Part shown: piece by piece, positions 1 to 10,498 of the stretch
How positions within the stretch are numbered: position 1 is the first letter of the stretch
Layout: each line of letters begins with the position of its first letter
DNA from: Metaphire vulgaris
Taxonomy: Eukaryota > Annelida > Clitellata > Crassiclitellata > Megascolecidae
Reading direction: 5' to 3'
DNA: 64,000 bases
Assembly: GCA_018105865.1 (NCBI GenBank)
Contig: CM030849.1
Coordinates: forward strand, 7,786,587-7,850,586
Made by a program: the position numbers and the translations under genes
The notes under the pieces: model-generated
Database searches by the model: none
What the model saw: the letters and a program-made list of their open reading frames with translations, nothing else
What the model was told of the DNA's origin: nothing

Positions 1-253
1 CAGTATAAGAAGTAGACAGGCCGCAGCGACTTTCCAATTTCAGTAAAGCTCAGGCCAACAGGTAGACAGTCTAACAAAGAATGCTTACATTTGGTGATTT
101 GGAGCCCCTTAAAATGTGGGGGCCGAATGAGAACATAACCCAAAGGCTACAACAGACGATTCAATTTCACTGTATGTTGTTAAAAGTGAAACAACATTTC
201 AATCCAGTAAATTGGCGATGAAAAGACATATTCTAAACCGGATCTGAACTCAC

Positions 254-2480
254 TGAAGAAGCGGCTGATGGGTTTAAGTTTGTGTTCTCTCGGGGGAGGT
301 GGGTTGGCGAATGGCAGACGGATGTCGTTCACGGCGGGAAAGTCCATTGTGCTGTCCGTGGAGTCGTTTGAGTCCTTGATGGACAGGAGAAGGCCGTCCT
401 TAAAGCTTCGAAGGGCGTCGCTCCATGTCTTGCTCGGTCCGTACATGAGGCTTCCGTCGAAAAAGGCGCTCACCTCGTTTATCTTTGTATCCGACGCGAA
501 AAGAAAGAACCGTTTTCAGAGGAAACGTTATCATCAGTGACAGTGTCACGGCTCTGCGCATGCTTCCTTTGTGTGAGTAGAGCGAAGTAATTACTGTATA
601 TCGACATTTTTAAAAATATGACCGACGAAAATGAAACTATACACGTGGGCGTAATTGACGGATGACAGCATTTTATTGACACAAGATTAAATCTGCAAAT
701 GCGATTCTCTTGCTGTTCCTGATACAAACTGGTCTATGATGTTCTCAAAGTCTGTTTTCTCGGTTTCTTCTCTTTCTACGCCGAATAGCGCAAGATCACA
801 GAGCTCTTTGACATCCAGAGAGCATCTCTCTTACCTGCCATACCCTAGGTAGGCCATTGATTATACGAATTCCAGTCTATAATTAATTATACAACGTCAG
901 TATTAATGTCGTTGATAAAGTTAATACAAGTTTGAATTCACGGCTTCGCGCATTAAAGATATTCCTCTCCACTACGAGAACGGCTATCGGTTCAACTTCA
1001 AACTGAGGAGGTAATTTTACCTTTGCAGGCGGTTGAAGCGTAATCGACCAAGGCAGGAGACCTACCTGTTCTCTCGGGACATTAGGCGAGAATCCGGTTC
1101 TTTGGTCGTGGCGCGTCCTCAACAGCGGCATCTCTCTGTCCCCCTTTTCCAGGGGATCGTACTGGTGATGTCCTTTGGGAATCTTGATGTTGAAATATTC
1201 AGGGGGGCATCCTGGCCGTTGTGCGTCCAAAATCTCTTCAACAATCTGCTGTCCTGATGTTTTGACAAAGTAGAGATTTTAAAAATACCAAACATAATCA
1301 TCATTATCAACAACAGCATCATCACCATCATCAACTCCATCATCAACACCATCACCCATCATCCATTATCATCATCAGCAGCAGCAGCACAGTTTATTAG
1401 TGAATAAGAATAAGAATAATAGCAATATAATTTTGTATCATTTGGATTTGTATACAATCTGACATAAACTTCCATATCTATCATTCGGGCTTTATACAGC
1501 TTCAATAACTGTCAGCTGCTGTCAGTTGATCATTGTGACCTTTCAGGGCTTGACCATCTTTGCCCGCAAAATGCTACAACGCCCTATCAACTGACTGTGC
1601 GTACGAAGAAAACAGGAGAATAGTATATGATCCTAACCACGCGGACAGATGAGAAGAGTTAAGGGACAGAAGCCAGATAGCACGAAAGCAAATGCAGCAG
1701 GAGCAGAGTAATATATTACTAAGTACAAATTTGGGAGCGCCCAGATTTTGACGTCAGAAGCAAACAATGTTCGGATTTTCGGTTTCAATTTCTTGGCGTG
1801 TGTGTTGTACATATAGGGCTTCTATAAACTAATCAAGCTTCAAACAGTTTTAAAGATGACAAAGTAGGCGGAAAAAGAGAAGGCTTAGAATAGCCATGAA
1901 TTTGATGAAAATGCTCATAAATGCCGCAACTACTGTGCATGCATGTTTATCATCATTATTAACGTAGTCATCATCATCGTCGTCGTCGTCATGGGAGTAT
2001 TTTATATAGTGTGTTGATACCAAAGAACACGAGGAGAGCAGTCCTGTTTCGGAATGACCCTAGACCCGTTGGCCCTCGGAACGCAATCTCGCTGATTTCG
2101 ATGGGGTTGGGGCGGTTAGCCCCAGACGGGGCGTAGACCCCATCTCCGTAGGCGTGTGGTAAAAGCCGAAGGAGATTCGTCTCTGTTTTCGAAAACAACA
2201 TACAGCGAAATCACAGTAATACTATAGGTAAATGTACAGTAATTCCGTACCGAGCAGCAAATCAGGTGGCTTTACGCCATTAGTATACTGTAGTGTGATT
2301 GGAATTGAATAGAAAGACTGTCGATAAGTCTTTTTCTTAGTTATTTTGGATTTTATTAGGGAGAGGATTGTCTATATAGTCTTGTTGACTTACCAGCTGC
2401 TCCCCAGTCGGGGTGAGCGAAGTTGTTGTACCAGCCATTGAAGGGAGTGTATTCAATTTCCTCTTCCGGTTTCACAGTTC
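254..2480 (-). CDS. Duox: Dual oxidase (DUOX), N-terminal peroxidase-like domain exons, partial
   Basis: Four minus-strand exons are seen: 2394-2480, 2021-2182, 1066-1253 and 254-482. Each is bounded by AG/GT sites and the phases fit (2+84+1 nt, then 2+159+1, then 2+186, then 228+1). The spliced product reads FNGWYNNFAHPDWGAAE, then LLPHAYGDGVYAPSGANRPNP, GQQIVEEILDAQRPGCPPEYF, TGFSPNVPREQINEV and FFDGSLMYGPSKTWSDALRSF. The GWYNN..HP.WG opening and the YG.S..WSDALRSF block are characteristic of the extracellular peroxidase-homology domain of DUOX rather than of peroxidasins. DUOX is a membrane NADPH oxidase making extracellular H2O2 in mucosal defence, matrix crosslinking and fertilisation. 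The signal-peptide exon upstream (right of 2480) was not found, and the rest of the peroxidase domain, the EF hands and the NOX core lie left of the window. Expression and activity are not shown by this sequence. Confidence 0.88.
1286..1392. repeat. ATC-rich microsatellite in DUOX intron
   Basis: Imperfect (ATC/CAT)n run with a short CAG run at the end, inside the intron between the exons at 1066-1253 and 2021-2182. A second short ATC/GTC run lies at 1950-1992. Confidence 0.8.
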
Positions 2481-3166
2481 CTATCACAAATGTTTACTTC
2501 GGTTAATTTAACATTAAAGCAAAATATTGGGCGATAACATGTTTAGTATGAATACTCTTTGCTTTCACCCTCCCACCCTCACCCTTCCTACAACTTTTTT
2601 GAAGGCAATTTTCAAGTCAGGGTTGACTACAAAAACTTCGTTATTCGCTTTTCCACGATCGATTAATAATTATAATTTAATTATCTCGAAAACGCTGAAA
2701 GTTTTAGCTTTTAATTTTAATTTTTCATTTTATCATATATCATATGACTATATAACTGCCTGGACTTTGCATTTTCTGCTGGCCTTTAATTATCTTCGTA
2801 ACATGGAACACTCGAATCTGACAATGGAAGAATATAGCGAGCGAAATTGTCAAGTTCCTGACCTGTTAGACTGGCGCAACATAAAGCAAAAGCGATCCAT
2901 GCTCTGACGACGATCATTGCCAAAGTGTCGCGATTCCAGCGCACTGAATCTATATTCACTACCGAAGAGAAGTGCCGACTTTGTCTTCTCTCCTGATAGA
3001 GTGGTTCTATGCGTAGGCCTACACTGCATACTTAAACACGTCTGAAGCAAACCATCTGCATCCATCCGGGAACTAGCGTTCTAATTGCTGCAGTCGTTGT
3101 TGGTTGGGCCTTGCATTGCAGCCCTGGCATTTGACTTAACCGGAGGGGCTGAGAAGCAAGCAGCTG

Positions 3167-3167
<1 letters not shown>
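2481..3167. other. DUOX 5' intron or flank, no gene recognised
   Basis: AT-rich sequence upstream of the most 5' DUOX exon found. An exon with a start codon and signal peptide is expected somewhere to the right but could not be identified. The short ORFs here show no recognisable domain. Confidence 0.5.

Positions 3168-3210
<43 letters not shown>
3168..3210. repeat. (TA)n microsatellite
   Basis: About 40 bp of near-perfect TA dinucleotide repeat. Confidence 0.9.
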
Positions 3211-3212
<2 letters not shown>

Positions 3213-3428
3213 GTAAACGTTGTCTTATGCACACTCTTTTATTCTGACAATTATTATTGTCGCTAGTTTGAAAGAGATCAAATCCTGTTTTATAGAGCGA
3301 TAGGGCCAGGGCCACGGGCCATTATTTGCCCAGTGATAGTCAGTTATTTAACAATTGGCAAACGGATTCAATTGAACTCCTACGGCTCCTACAGAAAGAA
3401 CATCTGCAAAACGCTTCACGCCTTAACT

Positions 3429-4169
3429 CATGGATGCCAAAACCTTGGCCCGCGGGCCACACTTGGCCCGCGATCTCATTTCAGTTGGCCCGCGAAAATA
3501 TTCAAGTTTAAAAATGTCCTAAAAGTTTATGCGTGAAATTGGTTTGATGTAAAATCTTGTTTGGTTTGTGAAATTGCTTTTATGTAGAATCGTAGATCCT
3601 GTGTTTTGCTGGCATGACAAATGGAAGAGCGTAAATCTCTTTTTGGCTTTGAGTTTCGTTGATGATGTTGCCTGAACAAGTATATCGACACGCAACATCT
3701 ACAGCGGGAGATTACTACCATTATATACTCCCCTAGCATACTTGCGTTAACTAGTAAAACCCTCAGCAAATTTGCAAGTAGCTTTGGCTGAAGATTTAAA
3801 ACCAGACACTGCTAAACTTAGTGAACAATAAACAATGTCATGTCTCATCAGTTCCCATATCTGCATCGACCGTCATCTAACTTTAATATGCTTTCAATTT
3901 GATCTTCAGTTCTTCGCCATTAACAGAGTTTGAAATTTAACTGTTTCTGCTAGACATTATTAGAATACGGTCTGTCATAGCTACAACAATAGGCTGTAAC
4001 CAATGTAAATAATGTAATGATTGAATGGCCTTTCATGTTTTCGCCATTTTACTTTAGGTTTTTAGATAGCTCAGATTTTGGAATATAATATTGACAAGCA
4101 TTATTGCATTTGGCCCGCGAGGACATGGGAGACATGTCATTTGGCCCGCCGCCTGTCTTGACAGCCCTG
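3429..4169. mobile_element. hAT-type non-autonomous transposon, 741 bp
   Basis: The element is flanked by perfect 8-bp direct repeats CCTTAACT (3421-3428 and 4170-4177), the target-site size of hAT elements. Its ends are imperfect inverted repeats (CATGGATGCCAAAACC versus CAGGGCTGTCAA) followed by GGCCCGC-rich subterminal sequence, a pattern common in hAT MITEs. A short plus-strand stretch around 3745-3830 resembles the C-terminal tail of hAT transposases but is not open. Likely a decayed deletion derivative. Confidence 0.75.
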
Positions 4170-4194
4170 CCTTAACTCGTATCGGCTCGGCGTT

Positions 4195-4229
4195 GCAGTA
4201 GAACTTCGTTATAACGTACTTAGCGGGTC

Positions 4230-4266
<37 letters not shown>

Positions 4267-4664
4267 TATTATTATTATTATTATTATTATTATGGCAATT
4301 TACATAGTGCAATAAGCATTACGAAGGCCAAAGTCAAGAGCACTTTACAGAGGGCACTTGTAGGAGATAGTAAATAAGTGCGTCTTTAGGTTAGGTCTAT
4401 TTGCAAACAGTTCGGAAGAGGTCTCTTTAGTCACTTCATATGGCAATGCATTCCATTGGACGGGGTTCCCCGCATAAAAGATCTCTCCCAGAGTTTCACC
4501 GCTTTGGGCGGTCTTTTAAAATTTAGTACGCTATATCCTAGGTACGTTATATCTAATACCATCCAGAACAGTAGCGCATTACACGGGACCGTATATAGAA
4601 GTACTTTATAAGTTATTACAGAGTGTACGTTATAACCGAGTCTACGTTATATCGTAGTTCTATT
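4195..4664. mobile_element. Short TIR element split by a LINE 3' end
   Basis: The left end CAGTAGAACTTCGTTATAAC and the right end (reverse complement TAGAACTACGATATAAC) are similar inverted repeats, of the kind seen in pogo/Tc1-like MITEs. The interior is occupied by an (ATT)n tract and a LINE 3' fragment, so the LINE probably inserted into the MITE. The family assignment is tentative. Confidence 0.5.
4209..4530 (-). mobile_element. Truncated CR1/L2-like LINE 3' end with (AAT)n tail
   Basis: Minus-strand fragment. Bases 4295-4520 align by eye with the 3' end of the LINE at 13440-13650 (shared CTTTACA, AAATAAGTGTGTCTTTAG, TTGCAAAC and TTTAGT.ACTTC blocks). It ends in an (ATT)n run at 4209-4292, which on the element strand is an (AAT)n 3' tail. 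5'-truncated and non-coding. Confidence 0.7.
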
Positions 4665-5519
4665 TTGTACAAAGGATTTTAAGCAACGACTTAGACTTAT
4701 GAGGAAATATTTTACTTAATAACTTCCTGATCCGGTGAAAGGAGTTCGAATAACTAGGCGCCAGAATGTTTTAAGACCTGGGTGACGGTCAGTATGAGAC
4801 GACGATAGCACACATCTATGTGGCTCCAAATTTGTGTAACTCAATGTTGGTGTTTCTTTATTTGGACTGTTTCACTCTTGTTCCCTTTTCATCATTCTTC
4901 GTGTCTTCGAAATGTGATATGGATTAAGTTAACGATTGCGTAGACAGAGAAAATGAGTAGCACACATTCTGTGACAGTGTGACTTCTCTTTAAAAAGTGC
5001 AGCTAAGAGTTAAGAATTAATTTCTACTCTTAAAAACGAGCATTGCGCATGCTCTAAATCGGTTAGAAATATTCCAGAAATTTCTCAAATTCCACGACTA
5101 GTCCCAGCCCGACGCGGGGGAGGGGCGATCCCCGTTCCCCTCCCTGCTGAACACCGTGAGTTGACTACTTTCTGGATCCGCCCCCGTTTAGCAAAGCGAC
5201 ATTTGAGACGACAGAGACAGACCTTTATCAAAATTAATAAGGAAATGATTTGCATCCGTTAATTAAATCGCCTTTCGCATAATTACTGCATTTTAAATTC
5301 CTTTTCATATTATTCATTTACTGCTTGTTATCAGCATAAATGACTAATATCTCAGCCCACGCCCATGCGCGACCGTACGCGCATGCGTGTGTGTGCATAT
5401 AAATATGTAATTATATAAACTGTATGTTATAGACTTATAGTTAATGACAAAAACGCTTCACTTAATCTTGCGGTCATTTTCTGCTTTTTGATGCTAATTT
5501 AAACCTCGATAATGATGAT
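4665..5519. other. Intergenic, nothing recognised
   Basis: No coding, RNA or repeat structure could be supported here. Confidence 0.5.
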
Positions 5520-5520
5520 G

Positions 5521-5575
<55 letters not shown>
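5521..5575. repeat. (AAT)n microsatellite
   Basis: AAT trinucleotide run directly left of the MITE at 5576. The run resumes on the other side of the MITE. Confidence 0.9.
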
Positions 5576-6036
<461 letters not shown>

Positions 6037-6045
6037 AGCAGCAAC

Positions 6046-6110
6046 AATAACAGGGTTTAGAGTGGTTCAGAAGGGTATGTCCTGTGTGTGAGAACCACAC
6101 ATATTTGCGC
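6046..6110 (-). mobile_element. CR1/SINE shared 3' tail remnant
   Basis: Reads AGAGTGGTTCAGAAGGG, then CCTGTGTGTGAGAACCAC. This is the same 3' hairpin tail as the CR1 copies at 44928 and 53592 and the SINE at 31694. Only the tail is recognised. Confidence 0.6.
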
Positions 6111-6497
6111 TATATAATTGTCGTCTGTGTTTCTATTGTGAACAGACAGTTGTGGGTCTTCTGATCTCTTCTCCGCTGACGTCTCCAAATCTTCGATCCT
6201 CTTCAGCATGGCTTCCCCACCCTCTTCCCACCACCACCGCCATCTCAACCACCCTCCCCAAGACCTCCACCCTATCGAGGAAGGCCCCGCTCTCCAGCAC
6301 AGCATTCGATAGCAACTCTTCTGTGGGGGGGCGTCATGAACCCCTAAGTCATTAGACCAGATCTTGAGCTGTGACAGAGGAAAGTAGTCAGGGGTTTCAT
6401 CAAGACATGCAACTGATCGAGAACAGATATATTTCCAGTTGTAGAGAACGAGGTGGAAGTAGACACGGATTGTGGAAAACGACGGGTGATTTTCTCA

Positions 6498-6665
6498 GTG
6501 ATGGGCACTAAGTAATTTTTTAAAATTAAACTTTAACTAAACTTTTTTGGAAATCAAGCAGTTTAACTTTTTAAGTAACTAACTTTTCACTGTAGCAGTT
6601 TAACTTTAACTGATAACTAATTAAAAGCAGTTTAACTTATGACTTTAACTTTTTAACTTTGACAT
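6498..6665. repeat. AGTTTAACTTT-rich repeat block
   Basis: Begins GTGATGGGCACTAAGTAA and is filled with repeated GTTTAACTTT words. It is related in wording and opening to the larger block at 28500-29030. Confidence 0.6.
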
Positions 6666-6714
6666 GAGCTACTGAGCTAGTAAAACTAAGCTACAAGCTG
6701 CAACGAACACGATT

Positions 6715-6840
6715 TACGAGATGTTGCGGGATGCAAAGAGTGAATTAGGCTAACCGTTTCAAAACATTGTGATTCACGATTCAATAGAATTAGATAAACA
6801 GCAGTGTATTAGATATAAGCAATGGTCTTCTGGTCTATTA
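6715..6840 (+). repeat. Dispersed repeat, inverted copy at 59285-59405
   Basis: About 120 bp that reappears on the opposite strand near 59285-59405 with only a few differences (shared GATGTTGCGGGATGCAAAGA and ACATTGTGATTCACGATTC). No ORF. The element type is unknown. Confidence 0.7.
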
Positions 6841-7231
6841 TGTTCTTTATACTAACCAGGCATTTGGATGGCATTTATAACTACCAAACTTACTTGCAAC
6901 AGTCAGTGCCAGTCGTCGCAGTTTTGGTTGCAGAATTTTGGCCTTTTGCGCCATTTGTTCTTGCATTCAACTATAATACGAAATCATTAATTAACCCATT
7001 ATTAATTATTAGTTGTTGTGCTACGCTTTCGCTCGTTATCATTGTCGTTGCTAATCGTTTTTGCTAATGAGTTTTTATTGTGTTTTAGTGCAGTAGAACT
7101 TGCCAAAATTCCGCTGCAACTGCGTGATTCTATCGGAATCATTTGCACTTTTTGAGCCGGGATTCATTTCAGAATCTTTCGCCAAAATTTTAATCGGTTC
7201 AGCCCATGTAACTGTGTAGGCCTATCTTGTA

Positions 7232-7412
7232 CAGTGTTTGTTCTAGGCCTTCTCTGGCGGGGAATTTCCTCCCCCCATGTTTTAAAATCCCCCCCAAATT
7301 TTTAATATGTTGGCTGGGGGATGGAAATTCCCTCCAAAAGTGTAGAGACTCAGACCTTGTTCCCCAAACATTTCACCCCCCTCCAATGTCAAGGTGGCTA
7401 GAATAAACACTG
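7232..7412. mobile_element. hAT-type MITE, CAGTGTTTATTCTAG family, copy A
   Basis: Inverted ends CAGTGTTTGTTCTAG and CTAGAATAAACACTG. ATCTTGTA is found on both sides (7224-7231 and 7414-7421), consistent with an 8-bp target duplication with one extra base at the right end. The interior is rich in CCCCC and AAATTTT. One of four copies in the window. Confidence 0.85.
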
Positions 7413-8354
7413 CATCTTGTAGATTAGAGTGCTCAGATTTCAGATCATCACATCATCGTCAAATTCTTCATTGCAAATACTCTACGATAAAACAGGCACT
7501 GGGTACAAATCACTTGTCCTCTGCACTTATTCGCCTCTGACGAGTGCCCATTGGTGTATTTCTATCAAATTGGGAATCTCCACTTTCGCTTTCGAAACCA
7601 TATTGTCGTCTTTATTTCACGGGTCCAGAGTCCACACTCATTATTGTTTTGGCCAAATACTCATCGCTTTAGATTAGCTAGTCTATCCCTATAATCTGAT
7701 AACTTAATCGTTTCTGTATTTTACTCATATCATGGTTATTAAGTAAGGTTAAGCCTTATGCGCGACGCAAAAGAAAGGCATTGCATTTATTTAGCACTGA
7801 ATTGTTATATCAACTATATTTTGTATTCTAGATCCATGGTCATGATTGAATGCTTTTAATACTTAGTGATAGAGAATATTATTATTTTTTGATACATTTC
7901 AAAGGACATTTTATCTTTATGGAACAGTCATTGACATTTTGATATTACTGCTTATACGTTAACTTTATGTGTCCTCACTACTCCTTTAGCATTGGTTATA
8001 TTGGCTTCACATCCAATGATTGGAATTTCATTTCCACTTTCGATTTTTACGACACTCATTTTTTTTAAATTCGTTAGGTGGAGCCACACTGACCTTATGT
8101 CATTTTGTTGGTACATCCCGAGGTCGTGATGTCCTGGGAAAGAGAGTATTGTGGTAGACTGGAATTGTAGTTATAAATAACCAGGGGCGGACCTTAGTAG
8201 TAGCCTTCGTAATCATCACAATGAAAGAGAGTATGACGAAGCTGCATTAATACTTTAAAGAGGGAATTAATTTTTAAAGCCATCCCCTCACGTTGTAATT
8301 AATTTGGGGAAAAGGCGTTCATATGAAAACGTGAACATATACGTTATAAACTTA
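7413..8354. other. Intergenic, nothing recognised
   Basis: AT-rich sequence with short ORFs that show no domain and no splice context. Confidence 0.4.
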
Positions 8355-9012
8355 CTATATGTCAGGCTATATAGAAGCTAGAAAGATGCGGTTTGCACCG
8401 TTGTTGATCATTTTTATTGCTCTTTCTATCAATCCGTGCCAAAAAAAGTTGGGGGGTAGGGACCACTCTACACCCTAAAATCGGACCCCTCACCAACATT
8501 ATGTTCAAATTTTGTTCAAAGGTCAATAGGCAAACGTCTTCAGCGGTAACCCTCCAAATGTGAGCGAGAAAGTTGTAGGGAGGTGTAATTGGAACAGAAT
8601 AGTGCAAATATTTTGAAGATCGGAGCCAATTTGTGGTAGTTATGAATTTTCAGACCCTAGTATCCATTGCTCGCTGAAATGACAATTACGCGAACGGATT
8701 TTCAATGTGAAAAACCGAACAACTCAGTATATTTCAGGCTATATAGAAGCTAGAAAGATGCGGTTTGCACCATTGTTGAGCATTTTTATTGGTCTTTCGA
8801 ACCATCGGTGCAAAAAAAATTTGGGGGGTAGAGTACACTCTACACCCTGAAATCGGACCCTCTCCGACAAAAAATTTTCAAAGCTCAATAAAAAAATTCA
8901 GCGTTGACCCCCTACTGTGAACGAGAGAGTTTTAGAGGAGTGTAATTGGAACAGAATAGTGCAAAAATGTTGAAGATCGGACTATATTTGGCGTAGTTAT
9001 GATTTTTAAGCC
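8355..9012. repeat. 372-bp tandem duplication
   Basis: The block starting TCAGGCTATATAGAAGC at 8362 recurs at 8734, 372 bp later. The two units stay aligned through TGCGGTTTGCACC, GGGGGGTAG, CACTCTACACCCT and AATTGGAACAGAATAGTGCA with scattered differences. No intact ORF spans the units. Confidence 0.85.
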
Positions 9013-9198
9013 CCGGGCTTGAGATTTTTCCTATGCATTTTCCAGCCTTGGTCGCTATACAGCCAATATCCTTTGCTTATATAGTCAACAATATCGAAAA
9101 CGGTGTTGCCGCCTACCGAATGGATGGTAACTAAATCGCTGGTTGCGTTGGATTGATGTAAAAATCTTATGCCCGGGGTACACACATGCTTATCTGGC

Positions 9199-9218
9199 GC
9201 GCCGTTTATAAACGGCGC
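9199..9218. repeat. 20-bp perfect palindrome
   Basis: GCGCCGTTTATAAACGGCGC, GC-rich arms around TTTATAAA. It could form a short hairpin. No associated gene is seen. Confidence 0.7.
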
Positions 9219-9424
9219 TACCCGTTTGGATGCGATTTTCCGCCGCCGTTTTTATTCATCTGCTTAGTATGACTCGCTAGACTGATCATAATCAATAATT
9301 ATATTAAAATAATAACATCAATCAAATCTATCTCCTGTTCAATTTTTCCCGGACTTTATATTGCAAGTAAATAATTGCCCTGGACATTTTTTCGACGGGT
9401 CGGACACTTTGTGGCTGCAAGGAA

Positions 9425-9472
9425 ATGTCCGACCGAGCACTTTGTGGCAGCGGACACTTTATGGCATGACAC
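9425..9472. repeat. Direct repeat, second copy at 10400-10446
   Basis: GACCGAGCACTTTGTGGCAG followed by CGGACACTTTATGGCATGAC is repeated almost exactly about 975 bp downstream. It may mark the ends of an unrecognised element or a small duplication. MITE copy B lies between the two. Confidence 0.7.
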
Positions 9473-9483
9473 TGACCCACTTT

Positions 9484-9669
9484 CAGTGTTTATTCTAGGC
9501 CTTCTCTGGGAAGGGGAGATTTTCCCCCAAAAGTTTTAAAATTCCCCCAAATTTTTTATATGTTGGCTGGGGTATGGAAATTGCCCCTCCCCAAAATGTG
9601 ACTTTCTAGACTTTGTCCCCCAAACATTTCAAAATCCCCCCAATGTCAAGGTGGCTAGAATAAACACCG
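9484..9669. mobile_element. hAT-type MITE, CAGTGTTTATTCTAG family, copy B
   Basis: Inverted ends CAGTGTTTATTCTAG and CTAGAATAAACACCG. The flanks CCCACTTT and CCCACTTA match at 7 of 8 positions, a decayed target duplication. The C-rich interior closely matches copy A, so the two are recent relatives. Confidence 0.85.
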
Positions 9670-9727
9670 CCCACTTACCCACTTGAGGCTACATTAGTGC
9701 TGTCATAACATCTACCATTCACTAGCT

Positions 9728-9776
9728 ATTGCTCTCTCTCTCTCTCGCTCTCTCTCTCTCTCTATTCTTTCTCCCT
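9728..9776. repeat. (CT)n microsatellite
   Basis: CT dinucleotide run with a few interruptions. Confidence 0.85.
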
Positions 9777-10498
9777 CACTCCGTCTTCATCTATCCTTTG
9801 GTCTCGCAGTAAATTTGTGTTGAGGTATTGTTAGAAATAAACGTAGTGGTAATTAGCTGCATCAGACTAATTAAAATTTATTAAAATCCGAAAATGCATA
9901 GCTTTATATATAAGCACCGGCTTATAAACCGCTTTAAATCACATTATTATATTATTAATATAAGCAAAGTTATATTTAGAGTTAGATTTTTAATTGTTCG
10001 ACATTCACTTCACCAAGTATGAATTTTAAATTAAATTTCTAAAATAAAGTCTCTTTAGAGAGAGATAGAGGAAAGAAGCAAGTGAAGTCTTCATTGTTGA
10101 AATCTTTAACAGAGAAGAAACAATGACGTCGCCTGCGAGTCGCTGCAAATAACAACGCAGTTGCAATATCTCAATATTAGCCTACTTGTTACGGTTTTTA
10201 ATGCACAAGTGTGTCTAAGTTGTCATCTCTCAACGGATAGCCAGAGTAGCGAGAATTCTGAATCTGGAAAATTATAAATTGAAAAAAAACGAAGATAGCC
10301 AACAGTGAAAATTCTTTCCAAAATCTGGAAAATTGCAGATAACATAATACCATGCTAATTTTATATTATACTACTATATAGGCTATTTATATTATATTAT
10401 AGCGACCGGGCACTTTATGGCAGCGGACACTTTATGGCATGACACGGACAATAGGCGTCCCACTGAGTACCTGAGTTGGCGTCTTCGGCTGTATCTCC

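Noticed and set aside
180..253. C-terminal extension of the DUOX exon
   Set aside because: It lies past a good GTGAGT donor and loses similarity to DUOX.
2527..2907. 126-codon plus-strand ORF
   Set aside because: AT-rich and without domain; opposite strand to DUOX with no splice support.
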